A DNA stretch of 64,000 nt from Candidatus Opimibacter skivensis (lineage in GTDB: Bacteria > Bacteroidota > Bacteroidia > Chitinophagales > Saprospiraceae): NCBI GenBank assembly GCA_016721905.1, contig JADKHH010000027.1, positions 1 through 64,000 on the forward strand, written 5' to 3'. A program made the translations under genes and the position numbers. Below the pieces are notes generated by a model that made no database searches, was not told where the DNA came from, and was given only the letters and a program-made list of their open reading frames with translations. This document shows, piece by piece, positions 9,234 to 18,820 of this stretch; positions within the stretch are counted from its first letter, which is position 1; each line of letters opens with the position of its first letter.

Positions 9234-12200
9234 ATGCAAGTTACATCACACACCATTCTTGCTGGCCTTTTCACTCTGCTCATATCGGCTATGCTCTTCG
9301 GGCAGAACCTGGTACCCAATTACAGTTTTGAAGCGTACACTTCCTGTCCCAATGGATTCGGAAATAGCCAAAACCTGGATTGTGACGACTGGTTTAATGC
9401 AAATGGGGGCACAGCAGATTATTTTAATGTTTGTGCAACTACCTGGATTAGTGATGTACCTGATAATTACGAAGGCTCACAGAATCCGGTCAGTGGTGTT
9501 GGCTATATCGGGATGCTGGCTAGATTCGGTCCTGCACCATTTGGCTGGTTAGAATACCCTCAGGCCCAGCTGACCCAGCCACTCATCTTCGGAAAAGGTT
9601 ACCATGTCTCCTTTTATGTCAACATGGGCACAAGAGGATGCGCAGTCGAGCATTTAGGAGCCTATTTTTCAGTGGGCCCGATCGATCAGGAAGAATCGAG
9701 TTACATTCCCGTAACACCACAGGTGGAATGGAATTCCGGTTGGCTCAATGATACGCTAAACTGGACGCTGATAGAAGGTTGTATTGTATCCCAGGGTGGA
9801 GAAGATCATATTATCCTTGGCAATTTCCATAGCTACCTGGAAACTCTCACAGAACCCTGTGGTAATCCTTTCCCTACCACATCCTATTATTTTATCGACG
9901 ATGTCTCGGTTGTCGAAACCGTCCTCACCGGTCTGGACCTTGACCTCGGTGACGATGTGATCACTTGTTACGAACACACGATCGTCCCTGATGTCACAGG
10001 AGATGTGCATTATCTGTGGAGTGATGGCTCTACCGGACCCGAACTCACCGTCAACACTTCTGGTGAATACAAGCTAACGATCTACGATGACCAATGCATG
10101 GGCGCAAAAGATTCTATCGAAGTGACCATTACCAACCAACCTCCCGTGGCTTTTAATCCTGAGGATACCTTGATTTGCCTCAATGAAACAATCGCTATTT
10201 CACTGGATCCCGATGCCGGTGATTATGAATGGAATGATGGATCTACTTCACCCCAATACACCATTACCGCCGCAGGAAATTATATGGTCACGCTCGATGA
10301 TGGTTGCGATCTGACAACTGACGAAATCACCGTGGAAGTAATGAATCCCCCAGCTCCATTTTCACTCGGCAGTGATACTATCCTCTGCCAGGGCACAGAA
10401 ATCGAATTCAATTTCGATCCCTCGCTCGGTGATTTTGTCTGGCAGGATGGAAATATGTCAGGCTCTGTGATTATTTTTCAGGAAGGGTCATATGCATTGA
10501 CGATCTCCAACATGTGCGGCGCTGAAACGGCGACTGTATTTGTGGATGAATTGCTACCCGTCAATGTCAATGTAGGTCCGGCTCAGGACATCCTCTGTGA
10601 TAACGAAACCCTGGACATCTTCCTCGACCCGTCGTATGCGACCTTCCTGTGGCAGGATGGTTCGACCGCATCAGAATACCAGATTTCTGAAGCAGGGGTA
10701 TACACCGTGACGATGACGCATGTGTGTGGGACCAGTTCAGATTCTATCGTCATACTTGAATTACCGGTGCCGGTCGTTGACCTGGGAGATGACATTCTGG
10801 CTTGTCCGGGTGATGTTGTCTTCATTACTTCCAATAGCACTCCCGGTGATTACACCTGGCAGGATGGTTCTACAAATGATTCGCTATTGGTGACAACGTC
10901 CGGGTTGTATTCACTGACGATTACTAATCCTTGCGGAACGGACCAGGACGATGTGATGGTTCAATTTGAAGAATTACTTGTGCCAGTCAATCTGGGTGCA
11001 GATGTGAGTTTGTGTCCAGGGCAACCATTAACCTTATACTCCGGCAATGCAAGTGGCGCACATGTATGGCAGGATGGAAGCACTGCTGATAGCCTGATTG
11101 TAAATGGAGCGGGGGATTACCACGTTACTGTTTCTAATAGTTGCTTTACGTATTCAGATACCATCCACGTTGATGTTGGTAATGATCCCCCTTCGATTGA
11201 CCTGCCTGCTCAATTGGTGCTGTGCGAAGGAGCTAACACAACGCTTGATCCAGGCGTGAGCGGTGTAGCGTATCTATGGAATGATGGCAGCACCGGTCCC
11301 ACATTAGTCATTTCGAATGCAGGTGCTTACAGTCTTACCGTGAGCAATGGCTGTGGCAGTGATGTGGATACCGTTGATGTGATCAGCGGCGGACCATTAC
11401 CTGTTGTTAGTTTAGGACAAGATATTTCATTATGTCCCGGAGATACTGTGGTATTGCAACCCGTCTTTGTTGATGTTGATGCATGGACGTGGCAGGATGG
11501 ATCGTCATCACCATCATTTGATGTCACGGATCAAGGCACAATCAATATTCAGGTGACCAATGGTTGTGGCGCAGCAACTGATACATTAGTGGTAGCATTA
11601 CTCGATCCTGCACCAGTCCTGGACCTGGGGGTTGATACTTCTGTTTGTGCCGGAGAGACTGTGACGCTCACGATCACAAATCAGGATGTAACGATTCTCT
11701 GGAATGATGGCAGCACGAATACAACATTGCTGGCACAAAACCCTGGATTATATTTTGCAACAGTGACTAATGTCTGTGGTGCTGATCGTGATTCATTCCA
11801 GTTAAATCAACTACCGGCGATACCAATACTGGACCTGGGACCGGATCTGCCGTTGTGTCCCGGAGAAACTATTACGATTACACCTGGCATAGCTGATGTG
11901 GAGTATAGCTGGCAGGATGGTTCTACGGATCCTGCATATCAGGTTGATGCGGCTCAATCGATTTCGCTTACGATCACTAATGCATGTGGAAGCTCATCAG
12001 ATATGCTGACTATTTTTACCAGTACAGATGGTCCTGATGTAGATCTCGGTGCTGATGTCCTTGCTTGTGAAGGAGAAACAGTAACGATCGATGCAGCTAT
12101 TTCAGGTGTCACGTATTTATGGCAGGATGGGTCGATGGATCCATCATTGGTTGCTACACAATCTGGTATATATTCCATTACGGTGAGCAATTCGTGCGGC

Positions 12201-13178
12201 ACGGATATGGATACGATTGAAGTAGATATCCATGGCCTGCCTCCGTCGCCTGCACTTGGTGCGGATACAACATTATGCGAAGGCTCAACCCTTACGCTTG
12301 TATCCACTGCTGATGCTGAGACGCTCATAACATGGCAGGATGGATCAGGGCTTCCATCGTTCGTCGTGGATGAACCTGGCACCTATGTGCTCCATGAAAT
12401 TAACCGATGTGGCGATAATGTCGATTCCATTCTCATTGCCTATCAGGCATTGCCATCTCCTTTTGATTTAGGCCCAGATACAATCACTTGTCCGGGCGAG
12501 AGCGTATTGCTGTCAGGACCTGTGACCTCTGATAGCTATCAGTGGCAGGATGGAAGTCAGGGATCATCATTCCTGGCGCAACAAGCGGGCATATATGTGC
12601 TCTCCATCAGTAATGGATGTGGAATGAGGAGGGATTCTTTCGTACTGACTTATGATACCCGTACTCCGGTATTTATGGTTGATGATACATATGTACTTTG
12701 TACCGGAGATAGTGTGACGCTGGATGCATTGCAAACGTTCCCTGTCACGTATGCATGGAGCACCTCATCAGATTCTCCTTCTATTACGGTCACCACGCCA
12801 GGTGTGTATACGATTACGATCATCACAGATTGTTCAGAGGCGTCCAATGATTACCTGGTAGAACTTAAAGAAGATTGTAATCCTTCGGATGAGATCTATA
12901 TACCCAATGTGTTTTCGCCCAACGGTGACGGGATCAATGATGTATTTGGTGTGTTCCCAAATGAGTCAATGGATATCGTTTCCATCACGGGTTCCATTTT
13001 TGACCGGTGGGGAAATCTTGTGTTTCAGTCTTCTGCTATTCCGTTTTTATGGGATGGCACATTCGGTAATCAAGAACTTCAGCCCGGTGTGTATGCTTAC
13101 AACATCGTCGTGGAATACACCAGAGATGCGAAGGTGGTGCATAAGATTTTTACGGGGGATGTGACCTTGGTAAAATAA
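9234..13178 (+). CDS. Giant WQDGS-repeat secreted protein with T9SS type B domain (copy 1)
   Basis: 1314 residues. A signal peptide (residues 1-23, ending MLFGQ) is followed by a jelly-roll-like N-terminal domain that starts NLVPNYSFEAYTSCPNG (about 24-230). Fourteen tandem modules of about 70-75 residues follow. Each holds DLGxDxxxCPGE, a central xWQDGST and a closing G-Y-x-LTVSNxCGxxxD, so each probably folds as an Ig-like beta sandwich with a Cys pair. The end (from about residue 1222) is the gliding-motility-associated C-terminal domain: IPNVFSPNGDGINDVF, FDRWGNLVF and GVYAYNIVVEY, the type B signal for T9SS export. It is expected to be surface-attached or released. It is a close paralogue of the gene at 18,821-22,780, with the same repeat order. 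Ligand unknown. Confidence 0.9.
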   Translation: MQVTSHTILAGLFTLLISAMLFGQNLVPNYSFEAYTSCPNGFGNSQNLDCDDWFNANGGTADYFNVCATTWISDVPDNYEGSQNPVSGVGYIGMLARFGPAPFGWLEYPQAQLTQPLIFGKGYHVSFYVNMGTRGCAVEHLGAYFSVGPIDQEESSYIPVTPQVEWNSGWLNDTLNWTLIEGCIVSQGGEDHIILGNFHSYLETLTEPCGNPFPTTSYYFIDDVSVVETVLTGLDLDLGDDVITCYEHTIVPDVTGDVHYLWSDGSTGPELTVNTSGEYKLTIYDDQCMGAKDSIEVTITNQPPVAFNPEDTLICLNETIAISLDPDAGDYEWNDGSTSPQYTITAAGNYMVTLDDGCDLTTDEITVEVMNPPAPFSLGSDTILCQGTEIEFNFDPSLGDFVWQDGNMSGSVIIFQEGSYALTISNMCGAETATVFVDELLPVNVNVGPAQDILCDNETLDIFLDPSYATFLWQDGSTASEYQISEAGVYTVTMTHVCGTSSDSIVILELPVPVVDLGDDILACPGDVVFITSNSTPGDYTWQDGSTNDSLLVTTSGLYSLTITNPCGTDQDDVMVQFEELLVPVNLGADVSLCPGQPLTLYSGNASGAHVWQDGSTADSLIVNGAGDYHVTVSNSCFTYSDTIHVDVGNDPPSIDLPAQLVLCEGANTTLDPGVSGVAYLWNDGSTGPTLVISNAGAYSLTVSNGCGSDVDTVDVISGGPLPVVSLGQDISLCPGDTVVLQPVFVDVDAWTWQDGSSSPSFDVTDQGTINIQVTNGCGAATDTLVVALLDPAPVLDLGVDTSVCAGETVTLTITNQDVTILWNDGSTNTTLLAQNPGLYFATVTNVCGADRDSFQLNQLPAIPILDLGPDLPLCPGETITITPGIADVEYSWQDGSTDPAYQVDAAQSISLTITNACGSSSDMLTIFTSTDGPDVDLGADVLACEGETVTIDAAISGVTYLWQDGSMDPSLVATQSGIYSITVSNSCGTDMDTIEVDIHGLPPSPALGADTTLCEGSTLTLVSTADAETLITWQDGSGLPSFVVDEPGTYVLHEINRCGDNVDSILIAYQALPSPFDLGPDTITCPGESVLLSGPVTSDSYQWQDGSQGSSFLAQQAGIYVLSISNGCGMRRDSFVLTYDTRTPVFMVDDTYVLCTGDSVTLDALQTFPVTYAWSTSSDSPSITVTTPGVYTITIITDCSEASNDYLVELKEDCNPSDEIYIPNVFSPNGDGINDVFGVFPNESMDIVSITGSIFDRWGNLVFQSSAIPFLWDGTFGNQELQPGVYAYNIVVEYTRDAKVVHKIFTGDVTLVK

Positions 13179-13233
13179 GGCAAGCAAATCCTATCCGAAT
13201 AGGAAGCTTGTAAAAAATTCCCTGGACGTCAGG

Positions 13234-14167
13234 CTAGTGGTAGTAGTAGGCAATATCCAACCGAAGCGGTTCTTCAAAAGTATTTGTCCTCAAGGTATTG
13301 CCTTCAATGAGATCATATTCCATGGCATGGACAAAATACTCATTGACATAGAAACTGACAATGTCATTGTTTCGGAAGATAGAGAGCTTGACATCTGTAT
13401 TCAGGCTGATGTCAGCTGACGCAAAGATCCGGTCATTACCCAAAAACAAACTTGTCTTAGTCGCCAGGCATTTATCACAGCTTGAGAATTTCAGATTACC
13501 CAGCGCCATGAGAACAGCGTTAACCGGTGAATTTAGGTTGTGGAATACAATTTCAAAAAGAAAGGTATCCTTGCCCTTGAACCTAAAAGTGTCAATGTCA
13601 AATTTTTCCACCAGCGTATCTGTGATCAATTGGTAATGGGGATAGCTCATCAGCGCTTTGGCATAATCCTGGTTTTCCACGTACCACTCCGGTAGTGCTG
13701 TATGCTGATCAAACAATTCATCGAGATAATAATCGCGCCAATATTCAGAAAAGTAGTTAATCGAACAATCGAAATCATTCTCGGCGCCTTTCATGAAACT
13801 ATAGCATTCACTTGTGCTTGATTCCTCATTCCTGTGTTTTCTGCCCAGGATACAATGACCCAGTTCATGAAAGACGATCCATTCCTTCTCCAGCTCGCCC
13901 CTGGACGCCCATATCTCCGGATTGATGGTGATGATTCTGCCCGGCGTCTCGCAGGAAGCAGCTACGCCCGGATCATGCGTCTCTCCGAAGCGGATAGTAA
14001 AATTGAAATGCTCCTCATACAGGTCATAGCCGCGCAGGTGAGCCTGAAGAAAAAACGCTGATACATATGGCTCCATCTCCGGTGGATATACCTGATTCGA
14101 TTTCGTGGCGGCAACCCCAAAGCAAGAAACAAAATGTGGTGAAAAGTATGTATTTACCTCTGATCAT
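13234..14167 (-). pseudogene. Zincin-like metalloprotease lipoprotein, frameshifted near its N terminus
   Basis: The long frame (14076-13234) includes VFHELGHCILGRKHR, an HExxH motif followed by a third His, as in zinc metallopeptidases. SFMKGAENDFDCSINYFSEY follows. The C-terminal half is a beta-rich region similar to jelly-roll or LamG-type modules (FEIVFHNLNSP, SLFLGNDRIFASADIS). Upstream, in another frame, an ATG at 14167 begins a lipoprotein signal (YILFTTFCFLLWGC). One indel between about 14,085 and 14,105 joins the two into an uninterrupted lipoprotein of about 310 residues. Either the sequence has an error there or the export signal has been lost. Substrate unknown. Confidence 0.65.
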
Positions 14168-14317
14168 TACTATCACTTGAACCCGGCAATAAAGCTAAAT
14201 TTAAGGTAAAACGGTTTTCCCATAGGATTTGTGTACTCCTAAACCCTCTATTTGTCTCTATCTCTTGTTAATGATCCGACAAAATAATCAATCGGCAGCA
14301 CTACACAGTGTTTAGAC

Positions 14318-15244
14318 TTACCAAAGACCTTTTATCCATGCGATACATTCAACTTCATCCACAATAGACCATGAGTGAGGGTGTCTTTGCCCATTGCTCC
14401 TGAAGCCGGTTTTAAAGGATTGCATAAACTCAGCTTTATCGTTACCCATCAGGACCAGTCGGTTGATAAGCTCTGCCGTTACTTCGTAGTTCGAATTGTG
14501 GACAGTCTGGTTTCGGTTGATGATTCGCCATGCAATATCAACATCATGATATGCCCTGACGGCTGTGTTCTTTAAATATTTTTCATTTTCACTGTAGGCT
14601 TTATTCATACTAAAGGCGGTGAGCTCTGCATACACCGGAATATTTTCTTCCGGTACTCCATAGTCATCCCTGATGTATTTCATCGCCCTTTCGGCTTCCT
14701 CTGCGGCTATAGGCGAATAATTATCAGCAAGACTTTGTCCTAACTGAGTGTAAATCGTAAAAATATCGATCGGTGAATCTACCATAAAAACACCTTTAGG
14801 ATGGATGGGATACCTGTCCGGTAATTCGTTGCACAACTCGACATAGCGAAGCGCAATCATACCACCTGCAGAATAACCACCGATGACAAATCTCGCTGGA
14901 TCTACTTTGTACCGCGTCAGTATATCCTTAATCACCAGCGACAGATTGTAGCGTGTCACTGAGTCTGCATACAATTTATTTCCTCCAGCAAAAGCAATGG
15001 TCAGCAGATTATGATCATAAGCCACTTGCTCGAGTTTGGTTTCCGGAAAAACATCTTCAGCCCGCTGTCCGAATCCTGCAATCAGTATTAATACCCCCTC
15101 AATAGTATTCACCGGCTCTACCGCCAGGTAATATCCGCTGTAAAACTCGCTTTCATTGACTGTATACTTCTTTACATCCTGGGACCAAAGACTACTATGG
15201 GTCAATATCAGCAATACAAATTGCATGATCAGTTTATTCTTCAT
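14318..15244 (-). CDS. Exported alpha/beta hydrolase (esterase/peptidase-like)
   Basis: 308 residues with a signal peptide (LIMQFVLLILTHSSLWSQ). The core has LILIAGFGQRAEDVFP (strand and oxyanion loop), VIGGYSAGGMIALRYVEL with the nucleophile Ser in GYSAG, VDSPIDIF, and near the C terminus HPHSWSIVDEVECIAWI, where His in PHSW is the likely catalytic base. The acid residue cannot be placed confidently. The fold resembles secreted esterases or lysophospholipases of Bacteroidota. It acts outside the cytoplasm. It is a single gene, divergent from the MpaB-like gene at 15,471. Confidence 0.75.
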   Translation of the reverse strand: MKNKLIMQFVLLILTHSSLWSQDVKKYTVNESEFYSGYYLAVEPVNTIEGVLILIAGFGQRAEDVFPETKLEQVAYDHNLLTIAFAGGNKLYADSVTRYNLSLVIKDILTRYKVDPARFVIGGYSAGGMIALRYVELCNELPDRYPIHPKGVFMVDSPIDIFTIYTQLGQSLADNYSPIAAEEAERAMKYIRDDYGVPEENIPVYAELTAFSMNKAYSENEKYLKNTAVRAYHDVDIAWRIINRNQTVHNSNYEVTAELINRLVLMGNDKAEFMQSFKTGFRSNGQRHPHSWSIVDEVECIAWIKGLW

Positions 15245-15470
15245 TCCTATTTGAGTTTAGGGCTAAAAGAAAGCTTGTGGCGCAGAAACTATAGCGATAC
15301 AATCCACAGGACGAAAATAATTCGATTCACACTAAAACCAACATTGTCCTTCTTAATCGGGGTTAATAAAGGTTAAAGGCCGCAATCAACCAACAATAAA
15401 ATAACCCGAACATCCGCTTACACTCACAATGCTCAATGATGTGTAATTTTGCAATAAGGAAGGTTATCGT

Positions 15471-16235
15471 ATGCAATACTTTGTAGATCAAAATTCAGTC
15501 GTCAGGAAAATCTGGGGCAAGAGTGACACCGTGTTGTTCATTTTTGCCGGTGCTGCGGCTGAGTTTGCGCTCAACAAAGCTGTAGACTGGCTATACTATA
15601 CCGGCAAATTGCCTTCCGACCCGCTAGGTAGATTGTTCTCAACAGTTCGTTATGCGCACAAGATTGTTTTTTCGCCTACAGACGAGGCTCATAAAGCATT
15701 GGAAGGGCTCAGGCATATCCATGGAGCGCTGGAACAAAGCCGCGGCTACGCTATCCCTGACTGGGCCTACCGTGATGTGTTGTTTATGCTCATCCATTAT
15801 TCCATTGCTTCGTACGAGCTGCTGGAAAATAAATTAAGCGATGCAGAAAAGGAAGAAGTGTATAATGTCTTCTATCGATTAGGAATTGGCATGGGCTTAA
15901 AATCACTACCCGCCACCTATACCGAATGGTTGCCAGTCAGAAAAGCACATTTGATGGAAGACCTCGAAAAAAGCAAATACACAGATGATCTATTCCTCCA
16001 ATACAAGAAACACCTTGGTGCAATGCGTTATAAGGTATTGATCGAAGGACAGAAATTAGTTGTCCCCGATCGCGTCCGATCATTATTGAATTTCAGCACC
16101 CATTCATTGCTTGCACCTGTTGTGCCCCTCTATAAATTCAGTCGTCTGCTGAAAATGGACTGGGTACTTAAGAGTGTGCTGTTCCCACCTGCCTATAAGC
16201 AACAGATCAAGGAGTTGGATGTTCATCCGAATTAG
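15471..16235 (+). CDS. MpaB/latex-oxygenase-like (DUF2236) protein
   Basis: 254 residues, cytoplasmic. The sequence follows the DUF2236 family, which includes fungal MpaB and the rubber oxygenase Lcp: an N-terminal AAAEFALNKAVDW, then DPLGRLFSTVRYAHKIVFSP, an H-containing helix HIHGALEQS, the YAIPDWAYRDVLFMLIHYSI stretch, and a C-terminal LLNFSTHSLLAPVVPLYKF. Family members use histidines to bind heme b, and conserved His residues (HKI, HIHG, LIHYS) are present. The substrate here is unknown; oxidative cleavage or hydroxylation is inferred from the family only. Confidence 0.72.
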   Translation: MQYFVDQNSVVRKIWGKSDTVLFIFAGAAAEFALNKAVDWLYYTGKLPSDPLGRLFSTVRYAHKIVFSPTDEAHKALEGLRHIHGALEQSRGYAIPDWAYRDVLFMLIHYSIASYELLENKLSDAEKEEVYNVFYRLGIGMGLKSLPATYTEWLPVRKAHLMEDLEKSKYTDDLFLQYKKHLGAMRYKVLIEGQKLVVPDRVRSLLNFSTHSLLAPVVPLYKFSRLLKMDWVLKSVLFPPAYKQQIKELDVHPN

Positions 16236-16291
16236 ATGATCAAACTCAGCAACGCCAAGTAGTTTGAAGTACTGGAAAGTGCACCATAGCT

Positions 16292-17260
16292 CTACTGCTT
16301 TTGCGAATCTTCCAAAAAATCTGTAATCGAACTCCCATCAGATTTTAACGTCACAGAAGGATTAAATAGCTTAGGACCATACATCGTGCCAAACCAAATG
16401 TTGCCCGCCGTGTCCGTATTTATACCAAATACCTGGTCGTCTGCAGTGATGCGCTTCATTTCCTTTCCAACTAATCGGGATAATGCCATACCCTTTTCCG
16501 CTCCGTGGCTCAACCAGATTGTTCCCGCCTTGTCTTCGAATATATAGCCAATAAACTTTGTGGAAACAGTTGACAATGACTTACCATTGTACCGAAAGAG
16601 CCCAGTCTGACCACCAATCCAAATATTTCCTTCCTTGTCTTCGATGATCGATCGAACATTCGAAAAAGGGGTTCCATTCGTATTCGAAAACAACTTGAAT
16701 GTTTTGCCGTCATACTGACTGACATCACTTACCACACCATACCTCGTCCCAAACCATAGGGTTCCATTCTTATCCTGGATGATTGAATTCACGGAATGAC
16801 CACCCATGCCATCAAGCGTTGTGAAGTTGGTGAATGACTTTCCATTATATCGACTGACACCATCATCTGTACCAAACCATATGTTGCCGGCATTATCCTG
16901 TGTCATACACAATACATCATTATTGGATAGTCCATCCTCCGTCGTATAGTTTGTGAAAGTCCGGCCATCATACTTGTACACACCACCACCAATCGAACCA
17001 AACCAAAGATTGCCCGAGCTATCTTCCAAAGCTGAAAATGTATGAAAGCGCCGCAACCCGTTTTTCAAGGTATGGTTTGTAAACTCCTTTCCATCATAGC
17101 TCATGATACCCTGCCAGGTAGCAAACCAGAAAACACCTTTTCTATCCTGCAATACATTGCGGGTGATGCTATTGGGTCCGTATTCAGAAACGATGTCCTT
17201 TGTCACCACGAAATATGGATCTTCCACAATGGGCTCCATGCCCGGAACAGATCTCACCAC
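16292..17260 (-). CDS. Two-component-regulator-type propeller protein (Reg_prop repeats)
   Basis: 322 residues made almost entirely of about seven blades of the Reg_prop type: GVFWFATWQGIMSYDGKEF, GNLWFGSIGGGVYKYDGR, GNIWFGTDDGVSRYNGKSF, GTLWFGTRYGVVSDVSQYDG, GNIWIGGQTGLFRYNGKS, GTIWLSHGAEKG and GNIWFGTMYGP. Such propellers form the periplasmic sensor of hybrid two-component systems, but no kinase follows here, so it is a stand-alone beta-propeller. The only start is a GTG at 17260 without a signal peptide. A good lipobox stretch (LCLFLLNSC) is readable in another frame at 17,315-17,289, so the 5' end is probably frameshifted and the native protein was likely a lipoprotein. Confidence 0.75.
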   Translation of the reverse strand: MVRSVPGMEPIVEDPYFVVTKDIVSEYGPNSITRNVLQDRKGVFWFATWQGIMSYDGKEFTNHTLKNGLRRFHTFSALEDSSGNLWFGSIGGGVYKYDGRTFTNYTTEDGLSNNDVLCMTQDNAGNIWFGTDDGVSRYNGKSFTNFTTLDGMGGHSVNSIIQDKNGTLWFGTRYGVVSDVSQYDGKTFKLFSNTNGTPFSNVRSIIEDKEGNIWIGGQTGLFRYNGKSLSTVSTKFIGYIFEDKAGTIWLSHGAEKGMALSRLVGKEMKRITADDQVFGINTDTAGNIWFGTMYGPKLFNPSVTLKSDGSSITDFLEDSQKQ

Positions 17261-17340
17261 TTTTGACAGTCGAGTTGATTTGCCCGGTACAGGAGTTGAG
17301 TAAAAACAGGCATAATATTATTCAACCCTTCCTCCTCCTC

Positions 17341-18674
17341 TCACTCCTCACTATTTGAACTCCAGGCCATAATCTGTTCTTCCATCTCAGCAATATTTGA
17401 AAATCGAGATTCATCATAACAACCCAGCGGAAAATTTGCCGTCCGTACTACGCAGCGGTTGCAATGTGTACAAGGCTTATCGGGTGCATTACGTCCTTCT
17501 TTGAATAATTGAAGAAGGTTGACATTGGCAAGCAATGGTCGGGCCATGGCCAGCATATCAGCCTTGCCGCTTGCTGTAATGTGCTTTCCATGATATCCAT
17601 ATCCTGATATCCGCCATTGGAAATGACAGGCAGGCCGATCTCTTCCTTGAAACGCTTTGCATCATCTGCGGAGACTGCAGGCACATATCCCCATCCGATA
17701 TTGGCTACCGGACTTAAAATAAATTCTGGAACAGCATTAAACAAAAAAGCACGCCACCATGCCTTGGCAGACAGATGTCTGTTGGCGTTGTAGAACATCT
17801 TCATCTCGGGAATCGGAAAAGTCCCCGGATTTCCTTTCGGATTTGGAAATCCATATCCTTTATCGATGTGCAGATAGTCGATACCCAGCTCCTTTAATCT
17901 TCCGGCGTAATACAGGTTATCTTCAATCGTGTTTCCAAAATACCAATGCTTCAATGGAAACCTGATCGGAAGCCGAAGATTGAGTGGCAGGTAATTGTAG
18001 TCCGCAGCCGATAATCTGATGCCAATGGGAAAATCATCTCCTACTTTGCTACGTGCTGCCAATATGATTTCTTGCAGTAGGCGGAATCTGTTGTCCCGCG
18101 AACCACCATACTCATCCTTCCGGTTGTTGATACCCGGATTGAGAAACTGGTGGATGATATACCCTTTACTCGCCGTGATTTCAAGTCCATCTGCCCCGGT
18201 CTCCCGCACTCGTCTGGCCGCTTCGGCAAATTCACTTATGGTGATGTCAATCTCCTCGCGGCTCATAGCTTTATGGCGATTGTTATATCCATAAAACAAA
18301 TCAAATAAGGTGGAAGAAGATTTCGCATCACTCTCTTGCGGAAGCATACTCGTATGCGTCGCACCACCGGTATCCCCTATCTGGATGATATATCGGCAAT
18401 CAAATGCTTGCACTGCTTTCACAGCCGCAGCCAGTGGTTTGATATACCGGTCATCACTGAGTCTCGGATACTCCATCGGTGAAGTCCGGTGATGATTGAC
18501 ACTGATCGTCGCAGATATAATTCCTGCCACCTCATGCTCAGCAAATCTTTTTTCAAAATTTTTAAATGCCGATGTCACCGTACCATCGTAAAACGAAGTC
18601 CGCCCTCCGATCGAGGACCGGATGAGCCTGTTTTTGAAATGCAGGTTTTTAATTTGGAAGGGGTCGAAGAGCAT
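17341..18674 (-). pseudogene. Old Yellow Enzyme-family NADH:flavin oxidoreductase, single frameshift near 3' end
   Basis: From the ATG at 18674 (MLFDPFQIKNLHFKNRLIRS) the protein follows the FMN TIM-barrel of the Old Yellow Enzyme/2,4-dienoyl-CoA reductase group: IQIGDTGGAT, GADGLEITASKGYIIHQFL, NNRKDEYGGSRDNR and GLPVISNGGY. The frame then runs off at 17448. The true end is in the next frame, ADMLAMARPLLANV then CTHCNRCV and NFPLGCYD, finishing at 17341. One indel at about 17,575-17,595 restores a protein of about 440 residues. The Cys cluster resembles the iron-sulfur site of dienoyl-CoA reductase-type members. Likely a cytoplasmic ene-reductase if intact. Confidence 0.8.
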
Positions 18675-18820
18675 ATGATCACGTATGTTACAATTGTAAA
18701 ATAGTAAAAGATTGCAGGCTTTACCTAACATTGAGTATGGCTCTATGCTGTATTCAAGAAGGAACCATTAGTCAGGTTAGTTGATTATACTTATCTTTTC
18801 TTCCACAAAGCCCGGTCTGC

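Noticed and set aside
11954..12382. Minus-strand frames within the giant repeat proteins
   Set aside because: They repeat with the WQDGS modules of the true genes and show only mirrored low-complexity sequence.
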